Assembly (NCBI GenBank): GCA_027021615.1
Contig: JALUTY010000004.1
Span: 1-64,000, forward strand
Origin: a bacterium
GTDB taxonomy: Bacteria; Desulfobacterota; Deferrisomatia; Deferrisomatales; Deferrisomataceae
Direction of reading: 5' to 3'
DNA length: 64,000 bases
Under the pieces are notes generated by a model that was given only the letters and a program-made list of their open reading frames with translations, was not told the DNA's origin and made no database searches. Shown here piece after piece: positions 46,429 to 54,704 of the stretch. The number at the start of each line of letters is the position of its first letter. The stretch's first letter is position 1. A program made the position numbers and the translations under genes.

Positions 46429-47912
46429 TGCAGCAGGCCCGGACGGCGATGCGGTGGGTGTGGGGGGCTGCGGTGATGTGCCTTCTCGGCGGCGGGCTGG
46501 GGGGGGACATCGCCGCAGCCGAGCCCCGGCTGGGGCTCGCCTACACGGCGGGGGTGCGGGGTGAGATCGAACCCTGCGGGTGAAAGAGCGGCCGGTTCGG
46601 GGGTCTGGCCCGAAGAGCCGCCAAGATCAAGGACCTACGGGAAGCGCTGGATCTCCTGTACCTGGACGGGGGGGACGCCCTGTTCCGGACCTTTCCGGTG
46701 CCCGATGGGGCGGCCGGTCGCCCGATCCGGGAGCGCGCGGCCCTGATCGCGCGGGTGATGGTGTACGCAGGCGTGGCTGCCGCGAACGTCGGCCGCCTTG
46801 ATCTGGCCGCGGGTCTGGGGTTCCTGGAGGCCCTAGCCGCGGGCGAAAGGGTGCCCTGGGTCACGGCGAACCTGGAGACCCGGGACGGCCGTCGGCCGTT
46901 CCCCGGGTGGCGAGCGGTCCGCTGGGGAGGGCTGCAGGTGGGAGTGGTGGGGGTGACCCGGCCCGAGCCCGACCAGGACCGACGGCTCGGGATCCGGGTG
47001 ACCGATCCGGTCGAGACCCTGGCCAGGGTGCTTCCGGAGATCTCGGCCCAGGGCGTAGACGCGGTGGTGCTCCTGTCGAATCTGGGGCTCGAAAGGGAGA
47101 AGGAGCTGGCCCGGCGGTACCCCCAGATTCGGCTCATCGTGGGGGGCGGGACCTATCCCTATCTGCCCGAGCCTCCGGTGGTGGGGGGCACGGTGATCCT
47201 CCACGCCGGCGACCGGGGCCGGTTCCTGGGCGTGCTGGAGACCGATGCCGCCAGCCTGCGGGAGTGGTCCGCCCCGGTGAACCGCGACCAAGAGGGGGTG
47301 TGGACGGCGCGGCTGGCCTCGGCCGAGGCCCGGCTCCGCAAGGCTTCCCCCGACACGGCCCGGGCCGTGCTCAACGCATGGAACCGCCAGGCCGCGGCAG
47401 CCCGGGCCGCCCTGGAGCGCATCCGGACCTCGAAGGTGTGGTTCACCCACCGGATCGTGCCGCTTTCGCCCGACGTGGCCGAGATCCCAGAGGTGGCCTC
47501 CTGGGTGCGTCGGGTGACGGGCCGCCCATCGCCGGGCGCCGGTTCCCCGCAGCGTCCGGGGCAGGCCACGCACACCGGCTCGGCAGGGTGCCGGGGGTGC
47601 CACCCCAAGGTGTACCGATGGTGGGTATCCACCCGTCATGCCCGGGCCTACGGGCCCCTGCGGGGGAAGCGGCCCGACCCCCGGTGCCTGGGGTGCCACG
47701 CCACCCGCGTGGTCCGGGCCACAGGAGCCTCCACCGAGCCCGCCGTGGGGTGTGAGGCGTGCCACGGCCCGGGCGCCAAGCATCGGGGGGCCGGCAACAT
47801 CGTAGGGGTACCGCCACCTGCGACCTGCCGGCGCTGCCACCGCGGGTACCACCCGAACGAGGTCTTCGACGAGGAGGCGGCGAGGACGAAGATCCGCTGC
47901 CCAAAAGGCTAG
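46425..47912 (+). CDS. probable selenoprotein: metallophosphatase-like, four-haem cytochrome
   Basis: The frame runs from ATG 46425 to TAG 47910 and is open apart from one TGA (46581-46583, codon 53). The context reads GEIEPCG-TGA-KSGRFGGLARR. As I recall, homologues in this UshA-like family have PCGC-xxGxxGGLARR, so UGA replaces the second Cys. Reading it as Sec gives 495 residues: signal peptide (to about 32), the PCG-Sec motif, a metallophosphatase-like core (LDGGDAL, TANLETRDG), then a c554-like tail with four CXXCH (CRGCH, CLGCH, CEACH, CRRCH). The selenium genes must lie elsewhere. The alternative is a recent nonsense mutation. Confidence 0.85.
46581..46621 (+). promoter_or_regulatory. 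SECIS-like element downstream of the in-frame UGA
   Basis: After the UGA, GCGGC (46588-46592) pairs with 46617-46621, and the upper stem TTCGGG/CCCGAA (46596-46601 with 46609-46614) carries a 7-base loop, GGTCTGG. Counting U of UGA as 1, U17, G23 and U24 are the same bases that are essential in the E. coli fdhF SECIS. The CGGUU and GGUCUG segments also match it. This would recruit SelB. Confidence 0.8.
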
Positions 47913-47939
47913 AAGGCTGGGAAGCCAGGAAGCCAGGAG
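47908..47939 (-). repeat. degenerate 8-bp tandem array, four units
   Basis: Plus-strand units: GCTAGAAG, GCTGGGAA, GCCAGGAA, GCCAGGAG (inverse of the usual unit). The TAG stop of the selenoprotein (47910-47912) is read from the first unit. Confidence 0.7.
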
Positions 47940-47971
47940 GCCAAAAGGAGAACGAACCTGCTCGGTCGCTG

Positions 47972-47994
47972 GGGGGGTTGACGCTCAACCCCCC
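47972..47994. terminator. hairpin terminator between convergent genes
   Basis: A perfect 10-bp stem (47972-47981 with 47985-47994) around CGC. It lies between the selenoprotein gene and the convergent rfaE2 gene and includes the rfaE2 stop codon. Confidence 0.75.
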
Positions 47995-48503
47995 GGTTTC
48001 GGGGTGAGTGCCGCCAGGATCCGCTCGATGATGCCGGTGGTGGACTTGCCCTGCACAAAGGGGATGGTGACCACGCGGCCACCGCCGGCCTCCACCACGT
48101 CCCGGCCCACGATCCGGTCGGGGGCCCAGTCCCCCCCTTTTACGAGCACGTCCGGTCTCACCGCCTCGATCAGGCGCAGGGGCGTGTTGTCGTCGAACAC
48201 CGTGACGAAGTCCACGCTGGCCAGGGCGGCGATCACGCAGGCCCTCTCCTCCTGGGTGCAGATCGGCCGATGGGGGCCCTTCAGCCGGCGCACGCTCTCG
48301 TCGCTGTTCAGCCCCACCACCAGACAGTCCCCCAGGGCTCGGGCCGCCTCCAGGTACCGGACATGGCCGGGGTGCAGGATGTCGAAGCAGCCGTTGGTGA
48401 ACACCACGGTGTGGCCTGCCCGTCGGTGGCCCGACAGCTCGACCAGCAGTCGGGACAGGGGCACGATCTTGCGGTCGATGGCGGAGGGGGACGGCGCGCT
48501 CAT
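47985..48503 (-). CDS. rfaE2: D-glycero-beta-D-manno-heptose 1-phosphate adenylyltransferase
   Basis: The 172-residue nucleotidyltransferase has [17 protein letters not shown] (HxGH), [13 protein letters not shown], and a late [10 protein letters not shown]. It makes ADP-heptose for lipopolysaccharide core and is the stand-alone C-terminal half of HldE. The ATG overlaps the LysM gene stop as ATGA. No other heptose genes are in the window. Confidence 0.94.
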   Translation of the reverse strand: MSAPSPSAIDRKIVPLSRLLVELSGHRRAGHTVVFTNGCFDILHPGHVRYLEAARALGDCLVVGLNSDESVRRLKGPHRPICTQEERACVIAALASVDFVTVFDDNTPLRLIEAVRPDVLVKGGDWAPDRIVGRDVVEAGGGRVVTIPFVQGKSTTGIIERILAALTPKPGG

Positions 48504-50119
48504 GGCTCGATCACCCAAGGGAGGAGCCCCTGGGTCCGCAGGAGGGCCCAGAGGTCCGGGGACAGCCTGGCCTGGGTCAGGAACAGCTTCTCGCCGGCTG
48601 CTCGGGCGGGGTAGACGCGGCCGGTGAGCCGCGCGTCGTCCAACACGATGCCTGGCACCCGGATCCGCACGGCATCGGCCTTGGGAACCTCGACCGTGGT
48701 CTGCACGTGGGCCACCCCCAGCAGGGCCAGAAGATCCCGAAGCACGGTAAGGGGCGTGGCCCCGGCGGGCCACGGTATCGTGAACTGCCCGGCTCGGCGC
48801 AGCAGGGCCTCGATTCGGTCGGCCCCTGCCGGAGGAACCGAGTACTCGAGCCCTTCCCACCGGAACCACAGCTCGGGTCTCACCCGGTATCGGATCCCTC
48901 CTCCCAGGGAAAGGTCCAGGTCGGGACGCACCCGGTGGGGCACCCCGAGAAGGGAGAGCAGCCGGCCCGCTCCGGCGGCCCGGTCGGCCATGGGGAGCAC
49001 GGCGGGCCGCAGGGATTCGCCGGCCGGAGAGGAGGCGGTCGGAGGCGCGGGGCCGAGCCGGTGGACCTCCATGCCGAGCCGCCGAAGCTCGGCCGCCAAC
49101 GGCGGGGGAACCCGGGCGCCGGCCCGGAAGAACACGTGGATCTTCCCCTCCCACAGGTCCTCGGGCCGAGATACCACGCTCCAGCGGGCCAGAATGAGGA
49201 GCTCGGCCCCGTTGCCGAGGGCCACCGTGCGCGCCCCTTCGCTGAGCTCGTAGAACCCCAGCAGCGGGAGCAGGCGCCCCATCTGGGTCTCCGGATCCGG
49301 GTCGGCCCCCTGAATCACCCGGTACCCCCACGCCGTCTCGACCTCCCGGGCCAAGGCCGGGGCCAGGCGCCTGGCGGGATCCAGGAGCACCCGCCTCCCG
49401 GACGGGCCGATCACCAGCGGGAACTCGGCCGCGGGCAGCCTCAGGGTGCGGCCCCGGCCCAAAGGGAGGAACGTCTCGCCCGTGTCGGTCACCCGGCACC
49501 CCAGGGCCTCAAGGGTACGGAGCAGCGCGGCGTGGAACGCGGGGATCTCAAAGGACGGAGGGGTGGGGGCCCCGGAGGCGCGGACCAGGTCAGGGGGGAT
49601 CCGGAGGCGCTGGCCCACGTACAACCGGTTGAGGTCCCGGATCTTCGGGTTCGCCCGGGCCACGGTCGCCAACGCCTCGGCCATCCTGTCGCGGTTCACA
49701 CCGAACCGGTTCTTCAGGATCTTCCAGAGGCTGTCCCCCGGTTGGACCGTGTACACCGCCGTCGCCGCCTCGTCCTCGACGCTCTGGAAGCGCTCCTCGA
49801 TCTTGAACGGGACCTTCACGGCCTGCCCCGGCCGGAGGCGGTCGGGATCCACACCGGGGTTGAGCTCCCGGAAGGCGGCCACGAAGGCGGACATGGCCTT
49901 CGGGTCCACCCGGTACTCCCTGCGGAGGATCTTCCAGAGGCTTTCCCCGGGCCGGATCCTGCGGGTCTCAGAGAACACCGAGCGGCTGCCCCGGCGTTCC
50001 ACCGACAAGGTGCGTTGGAGCCGGATGGTGGTGCCCGGCGCCGGAGGTGTCTCCTGCGCGGCTGCGGCCGGCACCGCCAGCGCCAGCGCCGTGAGCCAGC
50101 CGGCCCACCGGAGCCTCAC
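48500..50119 (-). CDS. periplasmic LysM-domain protein
   Basis: The 539-residue protein has a signal peptide (ending AAAAQE), two LysM repeats ([17 protein letters not shown] and [18 protein letters not shown]), and a long C-terminal region with no motif that I know. LysM binds peptidoglycan. The GTG start overlaps the beta-propeller stop as GTGA, so the two secreted proteins are co-translated. Its link to rfaE2 suggests an envelope role. Confidence 0.85.
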   Translation of the reverse strand: MRLRWAGWLTALALAVPAAAAQETPPAPGTTIRLQRTLSVERRGSRSVFSETRRIRPGESLWKILRREYRVDPKAMSAFVAAFRELNPGVDPDRLRPGQAVKVPFKIEERFQSVEDEAATAVYTVQPGDSLWKILKNRFGVNRDRMAEALATVARANPKIRDLNRLYVGQRLRIPPDLVRASGAPTPPSFEIPAFHAALLRTLEALGCRVTDTGETFLPLGRGRTLRLPAAEFPLVIGPSGRRVLLDPARRLAPALAREVETAWGYRVIQGADPDPETQMGRLLPLLGFYELSEGARTVALGNGAELLILARWSVVSRPEDLWEGKIHVFFRAGARVPPPLAAELRRLGMEVHRLGPAPPTASSPAGESLRPAVLPMADRAAGAGRLLSLLGVPHRVRPDLDLSLGGGIRYRVRPELWFRWEGLEYSVPPAGADRIEALLRRAGQFTIPWPAGATPLTVLRDLLALLGVAHVQTTVEVPKADAVRIRVPGIVLDDARLTGRVYPARAAGEKLFLTQARLSPDLWALLRTQGLLPWVIEP

Positions 50120-51612
50120 CGGTCCAGTACCCCCAGGAAACAAGGGCCCCCGATCCACAGGTCGTCCTCGAACTTCTCGATGTTCGCCCACGACGCCGAC
50201 ACCTCCAGCGTTCGCTCGACGCCCAGCGCGTCGGTGAACGTGTAGGTGACGGCAACAGGGACGCCGTCGGCCGTGCTCTGAACCGGGAACACCGTGTCCG
50301 ACGTGGACTCGCCCAGGGTGAACCCAAAGGTTAGGGTGAAGCGCCCCGTGTCACCGTCCTCGGTCACCTCGAGCTGCCGCGTGGTACCCCCCACGGCAAC
50401 CCCGACGGTCGTCACCTCCTCCGGAGCCCCGTTGCCTTCGAAGCCTGGCAGGTCCTCGAGGGTCACGACGGCCCGGGCGTCCTCGCCCACGAAACGGGTG
50501 GCCGAGATCGTGAGCAGCCGCACCAGGACGCCCCTCACCCCCTCGTCCGTGCCCATCCAGACATTTCCGGAGGGATCCACCGCGATGCGGTCCACCCGAT
50601 CGAACCGTGACGACTCCTCCTGGGCCCAGCATCCCCGGCCCGGGAGATCCGCCTCCGAGCACTCGATGCCCTGCAACGAGCCGTCCGTCCCCGGGGTCTG
50701 GAAGTACGCCCCCTGGTCCGTAGCCACCCACACCGTGCCGTCGAACGGGTCCACCGCCACGTCCCGGAGGGTCCGGTTCACGGGGAACGAGAAACCGTCC
50801 GGCTGCGAGCTCCCCGGATCGGATCCCTGGAGGGCCTGGGCGGGGTACCGCAGGAGGTCCGCCGTGCCGCTGCTCGGGGCTCCCACGACCCACAGGTCGC
50901 CCGTGAGGCGGGAGAAGGCCATGCCGCCCAGCCCCGAGAGGTTGGGATCCGCCAGACGCGCGGCCGACGAGTCGTCGGTTCGGACCAGGTACAAGCGGGC
51001 ATCCTTGGAGTCGAAGAGCACCAGGGCCGGGTCGGCGGCCCAGGGCGCCAACGCCAAGCGGGTGATCTCGTCGCCTTGGCGGTAGGTCGGGGTGTTCGGC
51101 TGGGGCGCGCCTCCCCCCAGGGCCCAGGATCGGACCCCGGAGGTGGTCGCGGCCCACAGGGTGCTGCCGTCCGAGGCGAGGTCCAGGACGCCCGGCCCCC
51201 CCGTGTCGAGGGAGACGGGGGGCTTCGGGCTCAGCCCCGTCTCGGACAGGACCCGACCGTACTGGATGCCCCGGGTGTCTTCCGAAGCCCCGTTGAACCC
51301 GAGGAAGAAGCTCTCCCCTTCTTCCAGGGCGCCGAACGCCACCCCTCGGGCCGCGTCGTCGAGGAGGCCGTCCGAGTTTTTGTTCAGGGGGAAGAACGGG
51401 GCCAGCCGATCCCCCACGAGCGCCGCCACCCCCGTGTCGGCCGCAAACCAGACCCGGTTCGCCCCGTCCACCCCGATCGCGTAGATCCGGGAGGCCGTGC
51501 CGAGCTTGAGCGTCGAGAAGCTGAGAAAGACCGACCGTTCGCACCGCCCCGTCCGGGGGGCCATGGCGCCGGCCACACAGACGGCCGCAAGCAAGGACAA
51601 GACGCGCTTCAT
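50116..51612 (-). CDS. secreted beta-propeller protein
   Basis: The 498-residue protein has a signal peptide (to about 24) and repeated propeller-like blades (GVDGANRVWFAADTGVAAL, LASDGSTLWAATTSGV, VDPFDGTVWVATDQGAY, VDPSGNVWMGTDEGVRG), as in two-component-system propellers. A beta-sandwich-like C-terminal part follows. No enzyme motif is seen. It is the first gene of the run to rfaE2 and has a clear promoter. Confidence 0.85.
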   Translation of the reverse strand: MKRVLSLLAAVCVAGAMAPRTGRCERSVFLSFSTLKLGTASRIYAIGVDGANRVWFAADTGVAALVGDRLAPFFPLNKNSDGLLDDAARGVAFGALEEGESFFLGFNGASEDTRGIQYGRVLSETGLSPKPPVSLDTGGPGVLDLASDGSTLWAATTSGVRSWALGGGAPQPNTPTYRQGDEITRLALAPWAADPALVLFDSKDARLYLVRTDDSSAARLADPNLSGLGGMAFSRLTGDLWVVGAPSSGTADLLRYPAQALQGSDPGSSQPDGFSFPVNRTLRDVAVDPFDGTVWVATDQGAYFQTPGTDGSLQGIECSEADLPGRGCWAQEESSRFDRVDRIAVDPSGNVWMGTDEGVRGVLVRLLTISATRFVGEDARAVVTLEDLPGFEGNGAPEEVTTVGVAVGGTTRQLEVTEDGDTGRFTLTFGFTLGESTSDTVFPVQSTADGVPVAVTYTFTDALGVERTLEVSASWANIEKFEDDLWIGGPCFLGVLDR

Positions 51613-51637
51613 CCGGGTTCCTCCGTGGGAAAAGAGC

Positions 51638-51667
51638 CTTATAGCACGCCCTTTTCCGGGCCTTCAA
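51638..51667 (-). promoter_or_regulatory. promoter of the beta-propeller operon
   Basis: On the minus strand, TTGAAG (51667-51662), an 18-base spacer, TATAAG (51643-51638). The ATG at 51612 follows GGAGGAACCCGG. Confidence 0.65.
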
Positions 51668-52010
51668 GGAAGCCCCCTTCGGCCGCTGCGCGACCCTACA
51701 ACGGAGAAGGGTAACGTGCGTTGGTCCGGGGCCGTTGCCGGCGGCGGGGCATGGGTTTCAGGAACCGGAGTTCAGCGGACAGGAGACAGGAAGTCCTGAA
51801 AAGCAGTCCGGGTTCCCGGGGGATCCTCTCGGGGCACCGAAGAGCTTTCTCCCTGTCCACCGACTTCTGAATTCTGGCCCCTGGACCCCATGCCCCCCGA
51901 GACCGTGAGGTGGCGCCAAAGAGGTTGGGCCATACTTGGAACACTCGGGAATCAATTAGGTTTTCATGCGTCCTAGCGTCCTGGCGGAAGTTACAAGGAA
52001 AGCCCGGCCG
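51668..52010. other. 340-bp divergent gap with recurring intergenic phrases
   Basis: No gene is visible. It holds a CTGAATTCTGG phrase (near 51867), the GACCCCATGC phrase (51884-51893), and a two-unit 8-bp array at 51970. All three occur in other gaps of the window. Confidence 0.5.
51970..51985 (+). repeat. degenerate 8-bp repeat, two units
   Basis: Units: GTCCTAGC, GTCCTGGC. It lies about 60 bp before prmA, with the same phase and consensus as the longer arrays. Confidence 0.5.
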
Positions 52011-52040
52011 CTGGCATCCGCAGGGGGGCGGCCCTATACT
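52011..52040 (+). promoter_or_regulatory. promoter giving a leaderless prmA mRNA
   Basis: CTGGCA (52011-52016), an 18-base spacer, TATACT (52035-52040). Only six bases separate the -10 box from the ATG at 52047, and no Shine-Dalgarno sequence is present, so transcription should start at or next to the ATG. Confidence 0.55.
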
Positions 52041-52046
52041 GCGGCC

Positions 52047-52871
52047 ATGCTCACGAGGACCCGATGGCGCGTACAGGAGGTGCCGGCCGGCCCGGGGGAG
52101 GCCCGTGCCCGCTGGGAGGCCGCGGCGCGGGCCGGGGCGCTCGGTGCCGTGACCTCGTGGGGGGCGGGGATCCCCGGCGGGACCTTTTTGCGCATCTATT
52201 GGGAGGTGATCCCGGGCGCTCCGGCTCCCCCCGAAGGGGAGGACCTGGAGGAGGAGAACTGGACCCCCTACTGGCGGAGCACGCTGGAGCCGGTGGCGGT
52301 AAGCCCCCGCGTCTGGCTGGTGCCGGCCTGGTCGAGCCCTCCGCCGGGGGCTCGGGGCACCGTGTTGTGGATCGACCCCGGCATGGCCTTTGGCGCCGGA
52401 GATCACCCCACCACCCGGCTTTGTCTGCGGATCGTGGAGGCCCTGGCCGCCGGGGGCGGTGTGCCCGCTCCTGTGCTGGACGTGGGGACCGGCACGGGCG
52501 TGCTGGCCTTGGCTACCGCCGCCCTGGGCGCACGCCGGGTGGACGCCCTGGACATCGACCCGTTCGGCTTTGCGGCCTGCCGCCGGAACGCCCGGAGAAA
52601 TCGACTGGAGGGCCGGGTGCGGCCGCTGCTCCTCTCGCTGGACCTCGTGGAGGCGGCGTACCCCTTGATCCTGGCTAACCTGGTCGCCGGGCAGCTGGAG
52701 GCCCTGGCTGGCGACCTGCGGCGCCTCCTCCGGCCGGGGGGGCGGCTCGTGGTCAGCGGGTTCCAGGTGGACGAGGAGCGACGGGTGCTCGAAGCGTTGG
52801 ACCTTGCCGTGGAGGAGAGGGGGGTGGAAGACGGGTGGCTCGCGCTTACCTTGGCAAAGGAGGCAGGCTGA
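52047..52871 (+). CDS. prmA: ribosomal protein L11 methyltransferase
   Basis: The 274-residue protein has IDPGMAFGAGDHPTTRLCL and the SAM-binding LDVGTGTGVLALATAALGA, followed by NLVAGQLEAL, all typical of PrmA. It trimethylates ribosomal protein L11. The upstream frame lacks family sequence, so I chose the ATG at 52047. Its stop overlaps the next start by one base (TGATG). Confidence 0.92.
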   Translation: MLTRTRWRVQEVPAGPGEARARWEAAARAGALGAVTSWGAGIPGGTFLRIYWEVIPGAPAPPEGEDLEEENWTPYWRSTLEPVAVSPRVWLVPAWSSPPPGARGTVLWIDPGMAFGAGDHPTTRLCLRIVEALAAGGGVPAPVLDVGTGTGVLALATAALGARRVDALDIDPFGFAACRRNARRNRLEGRVRPLLLSLDLVEAAYPLILANLVAGQLEALAGDLRRLLRPGGRLVVSGFQVDEERRVLEALDLAVEERGVEDGWLALTLAKEAG

Positions 52872-53341
52872 TGGCCCAGGTGATCCCGCTTCTGCCCCGG
52901 CGGCGGATCGAGGCCGAGATGCTGCTACGAGTGTACCGGGTGCTTTGCCCCCAGGTCGGCCCCGATCGAGCCCTGGCCGTGGTGTCCACGGCGGTGGAGG
53001 GGGCGGCCGAGGCGGCGGGCCGGGAGTTTGCGCGGCAGGCTCCGGAGGGACCGTCGCTCGAGCACTTCGCCACCGTGCTCGACCGCTGGCGGGAGGGGGA
53101 CGCCCTAGACCTCCGGGACGTACGGCTGGGGGAGGAGGCCCTTTCGTTCACCGTGACCCGGTGCCGGTACGCCGATCTCTACCGGTCGATGGGGCTGTCG
53201 ATCCCGCTGGCCCGCGCCCTGTCGTGCGGCCGGGACGCGGCCTTCGCCCGGGGCTACCATGCGGGGCTCACCCTGGAGCGCCGGGGGACTATCGTGGAGG
53301 GCGCGGCCGCGTGCCGGTTCCGGTTCGTCTGGGAGGGGTGA
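52871..53341 (+). CDS. L-2-amino-thiazoline-4-carboxylic acid hydrolase-like protein
   Basis: The 156-residue protein has the ATC-hydrolase family C-terminal pattern: FTVTRCRYADLYRSMG, then LSCGRDAAFARGY, and a Cys-containing last strand (CRFRF). Members open thiazoline rings or have unknown substrates. It is coupled to prmA (TGATG). The substrate in this organism is unknown. Confidence 0.8.
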   Translation: MAQVIPLLPRRRIEAEMLLRVYRVLCPQVGPDRALAVVSTAVEGAAEAAGREFARQAPEGPSLEHFATVLDRWREGDALDLRDVRLGEEALSFTVTRCRYADLYRSMGLSIPLARALSCGRDAAFARGYHAGLTLERRGTIVEGAAACRFRFVWEG

Positions 53342-53394
53342 TCCCGCCTGCCGCCCCCCCGTTTTTCCGAGGACCCGAGCCTGAGGAGGCAACC

Positions 53395-54171
53395 ATGCAG
53401 TACGAGACCATCCTGTTCGAACGCCGCGACCGGGTCGGGGTGCTGACCCTGAACCGGCCCAAACAGATCAACGCGCTGAGCCTTCGGCTCATGAACGAGG
53501 TGCTCGACCTCCTGGCCCGGCTGGAGCAGGATCGGGACCTGGGCGCGGTCGTGATCCGAGGGGCGGGCAAGCACTTCTGCGCCGGCCACGACCTGTCCGA
53601 GATGACCGGGCGCGACGTGAAGGCCTACCGTGAGATCTTCGACACCTGCACCCGCATGATGAACGCGATCCAGGCCTTGCCCCAGCCGGTGATCGCCCAG
53701 GTCCAGGGCGTGGCCACGGCGGCCGGCTGCCAGTTGGTGGCCACCTGCGACCTGGCCGTGGCCGCCGAGGGGGCCCGGTTCGCCACCCCGGGGGTGAAGA
53801 TCGGCCTTTTCTGCTCAACCCCGATGGTGGCGCTGAGCCGGGCCGTGGGCCGGAAGAAGGCGTTGGAGATGCTCCTGACCGGTGAGTATCTTAACGCCGA
53901 GGATGCCCGGCTGTTCGGTCTGGTGAACCGGGTGGTTCCGGCGGACCGCTTGCCCGAGGAGACCCTGGCCCTGGCCCGAAAGGTGGCCGAGGCCAGCCCC
54001 CTGACCCTGGGCATCGGCAAGCAGGCCTTCTACAACCAGATCGACCTGCCCCAACCCCAGGCTTACGCCTACGCCAAGGAGGTGATGAGCTTGAACGCTT
54101 TGGCCGCCGACGCCCAGGAAGGGATGTGCGCGTTCCTGGAGAAACGGGACCCCCGGTGGACGGGACGGTGA
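53395..54171 (+). CDS. enoyl-CoA hydratase/isomerase family protein (ECHDC3-like)
   Basis: This 258-residue crotonase-fold protein has oxyanion-hole motifs HFCAGHDLSE and GVATAAGCQL. The region FATPGVKIGLFCSTPMVALSR is characteristic of the ECHDC3-like branch, where the usual catalytic Glu positions differ, so hydratase activity is not assured. GAGGAGGCAACC precedes the ATG. It is coupled to a small membrane protein by GTGA. Confidence 0.9.
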   Translation: MQYETILFERRDRVGVLTLNRPKQINALSLRLMNEVLDLLARLEQDRDLGAVVIRGAGKHFCAGHDLSEMTGRDVKAYREIFDTCTRMMNAIQALPQPVIAQVQGVATAAGCQLVATCDLAVAAEGARFATPGVKIGLFCSTPMVALSRAVGRKKALEMLLTGEYLNAEDARLFGLVNRVVPADRLPEETLALARKVAEASPLTLGIGKQAFYNQIDLPQPQAYAYAKEVMSLNALAADAQEGMCAFLEKRDPRWTGR

Positions 54172-54614
54172 GGGCACCGGCCTGGGAGCGGTGGAAGCCC
54201 GCGGCCCCGGCTTGGGTCCACCTCCTGGCGGCGGCGCTGCTGTGGACCGGGGTCGGGGTGGGGCTCGGCACGGCCGGGGCGGTCTGGACCTTCGGCGCCG
54301 CGGGGGGGTGGGGGTGGGTGTTACTGCCGGCGGCATTGATTGCGGGGCTGCTCAAGGCTCGGGTGGCGCTGGAGCCCACCGCCCGCCGGAGCGCTGCGCG
54401 GATCCGGGCGCGGGGGGACGGCCGGTGCCTGGGAGGGTTTCTGTCGTGGCGGACCTGGCTGTTCGTCGCGGCCATGATGGCCCTGGGCGCCGGCCTCCGG
54501 CGCAGCCCGCTACCGCGGGGGATCCTGGGGTTCGTGTACGTGGCCGTGGGGGCCGCCCTTCTCCGGGGGAGCCGGGTGTTCTGGGCCGAGGTGCTCCGAG
54601 GGACCGGCTCGTGA
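54168..54614 (+). CDS. small integral membrane protein, hypothetical
   Basis: The 148-residue protein has four predicted membrane helices (about 16-33, 44-60, 96-112 and 118-135) and basic loops. The GTG start overlaps the hydratase stop as GTGA. No family is recognised. An intrinsic terminator follows directly. Confidence 0.7.
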   Translation: MRAPAWERWKPAAPAWVHLLAAALLWTGVGVGLGTAGAVWTFGAAGGWGWVLLPAALIAGLLKARVALEPTARRSAARIRARGDGRCLGGFLSWRTWLFVAAMMALGAGLRRSPLPRGILGFVYVAVGAALLRGSRVFWAEVLRGTGS

Positions 54615-54615
54615 T

Positions 54616-54638
54616 CCGGGGGACGGCCCGGTTTTTTT
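54616..54638 (+). terminator. intrinsic terminator overlapping the gltA promoter
   Basis: CCGGG (54616-54620) pairs with CCCGG (54627-54631), followed by seven T (54632-54638). The last two T are also the first bases of the TTGACA of the next promoter. Confidence 0.7.
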
Positions 54639-54664
54639 GACAGGCTTCCGGGGACGGGTAGGCT
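54637..54664 (+). promoter_or_regulatory. promoter of gltA-icd
   Basis: A perfect TTGACA (54637-54642), a 16-base spacer, TAGGCT (54659-54664). The ATG of gltA lies 40 bases further. Confidence 0.6.
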
Positions 54665-54704
54665 GGGGATGAGCCGTCCCCTTTGCCGACCCGGAGGAAC
54701 CCCC

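Noticed and set aside
46581-46583. The in-frame TGA as a nonsense mutation, making a pseudogene.
   Set aside because: The frame stays intact for 443 codons afterwards with four CXXCH motifs, the TGA is at a conserved Cys site, and a SECIS-like hairpin follows at the right spacing.
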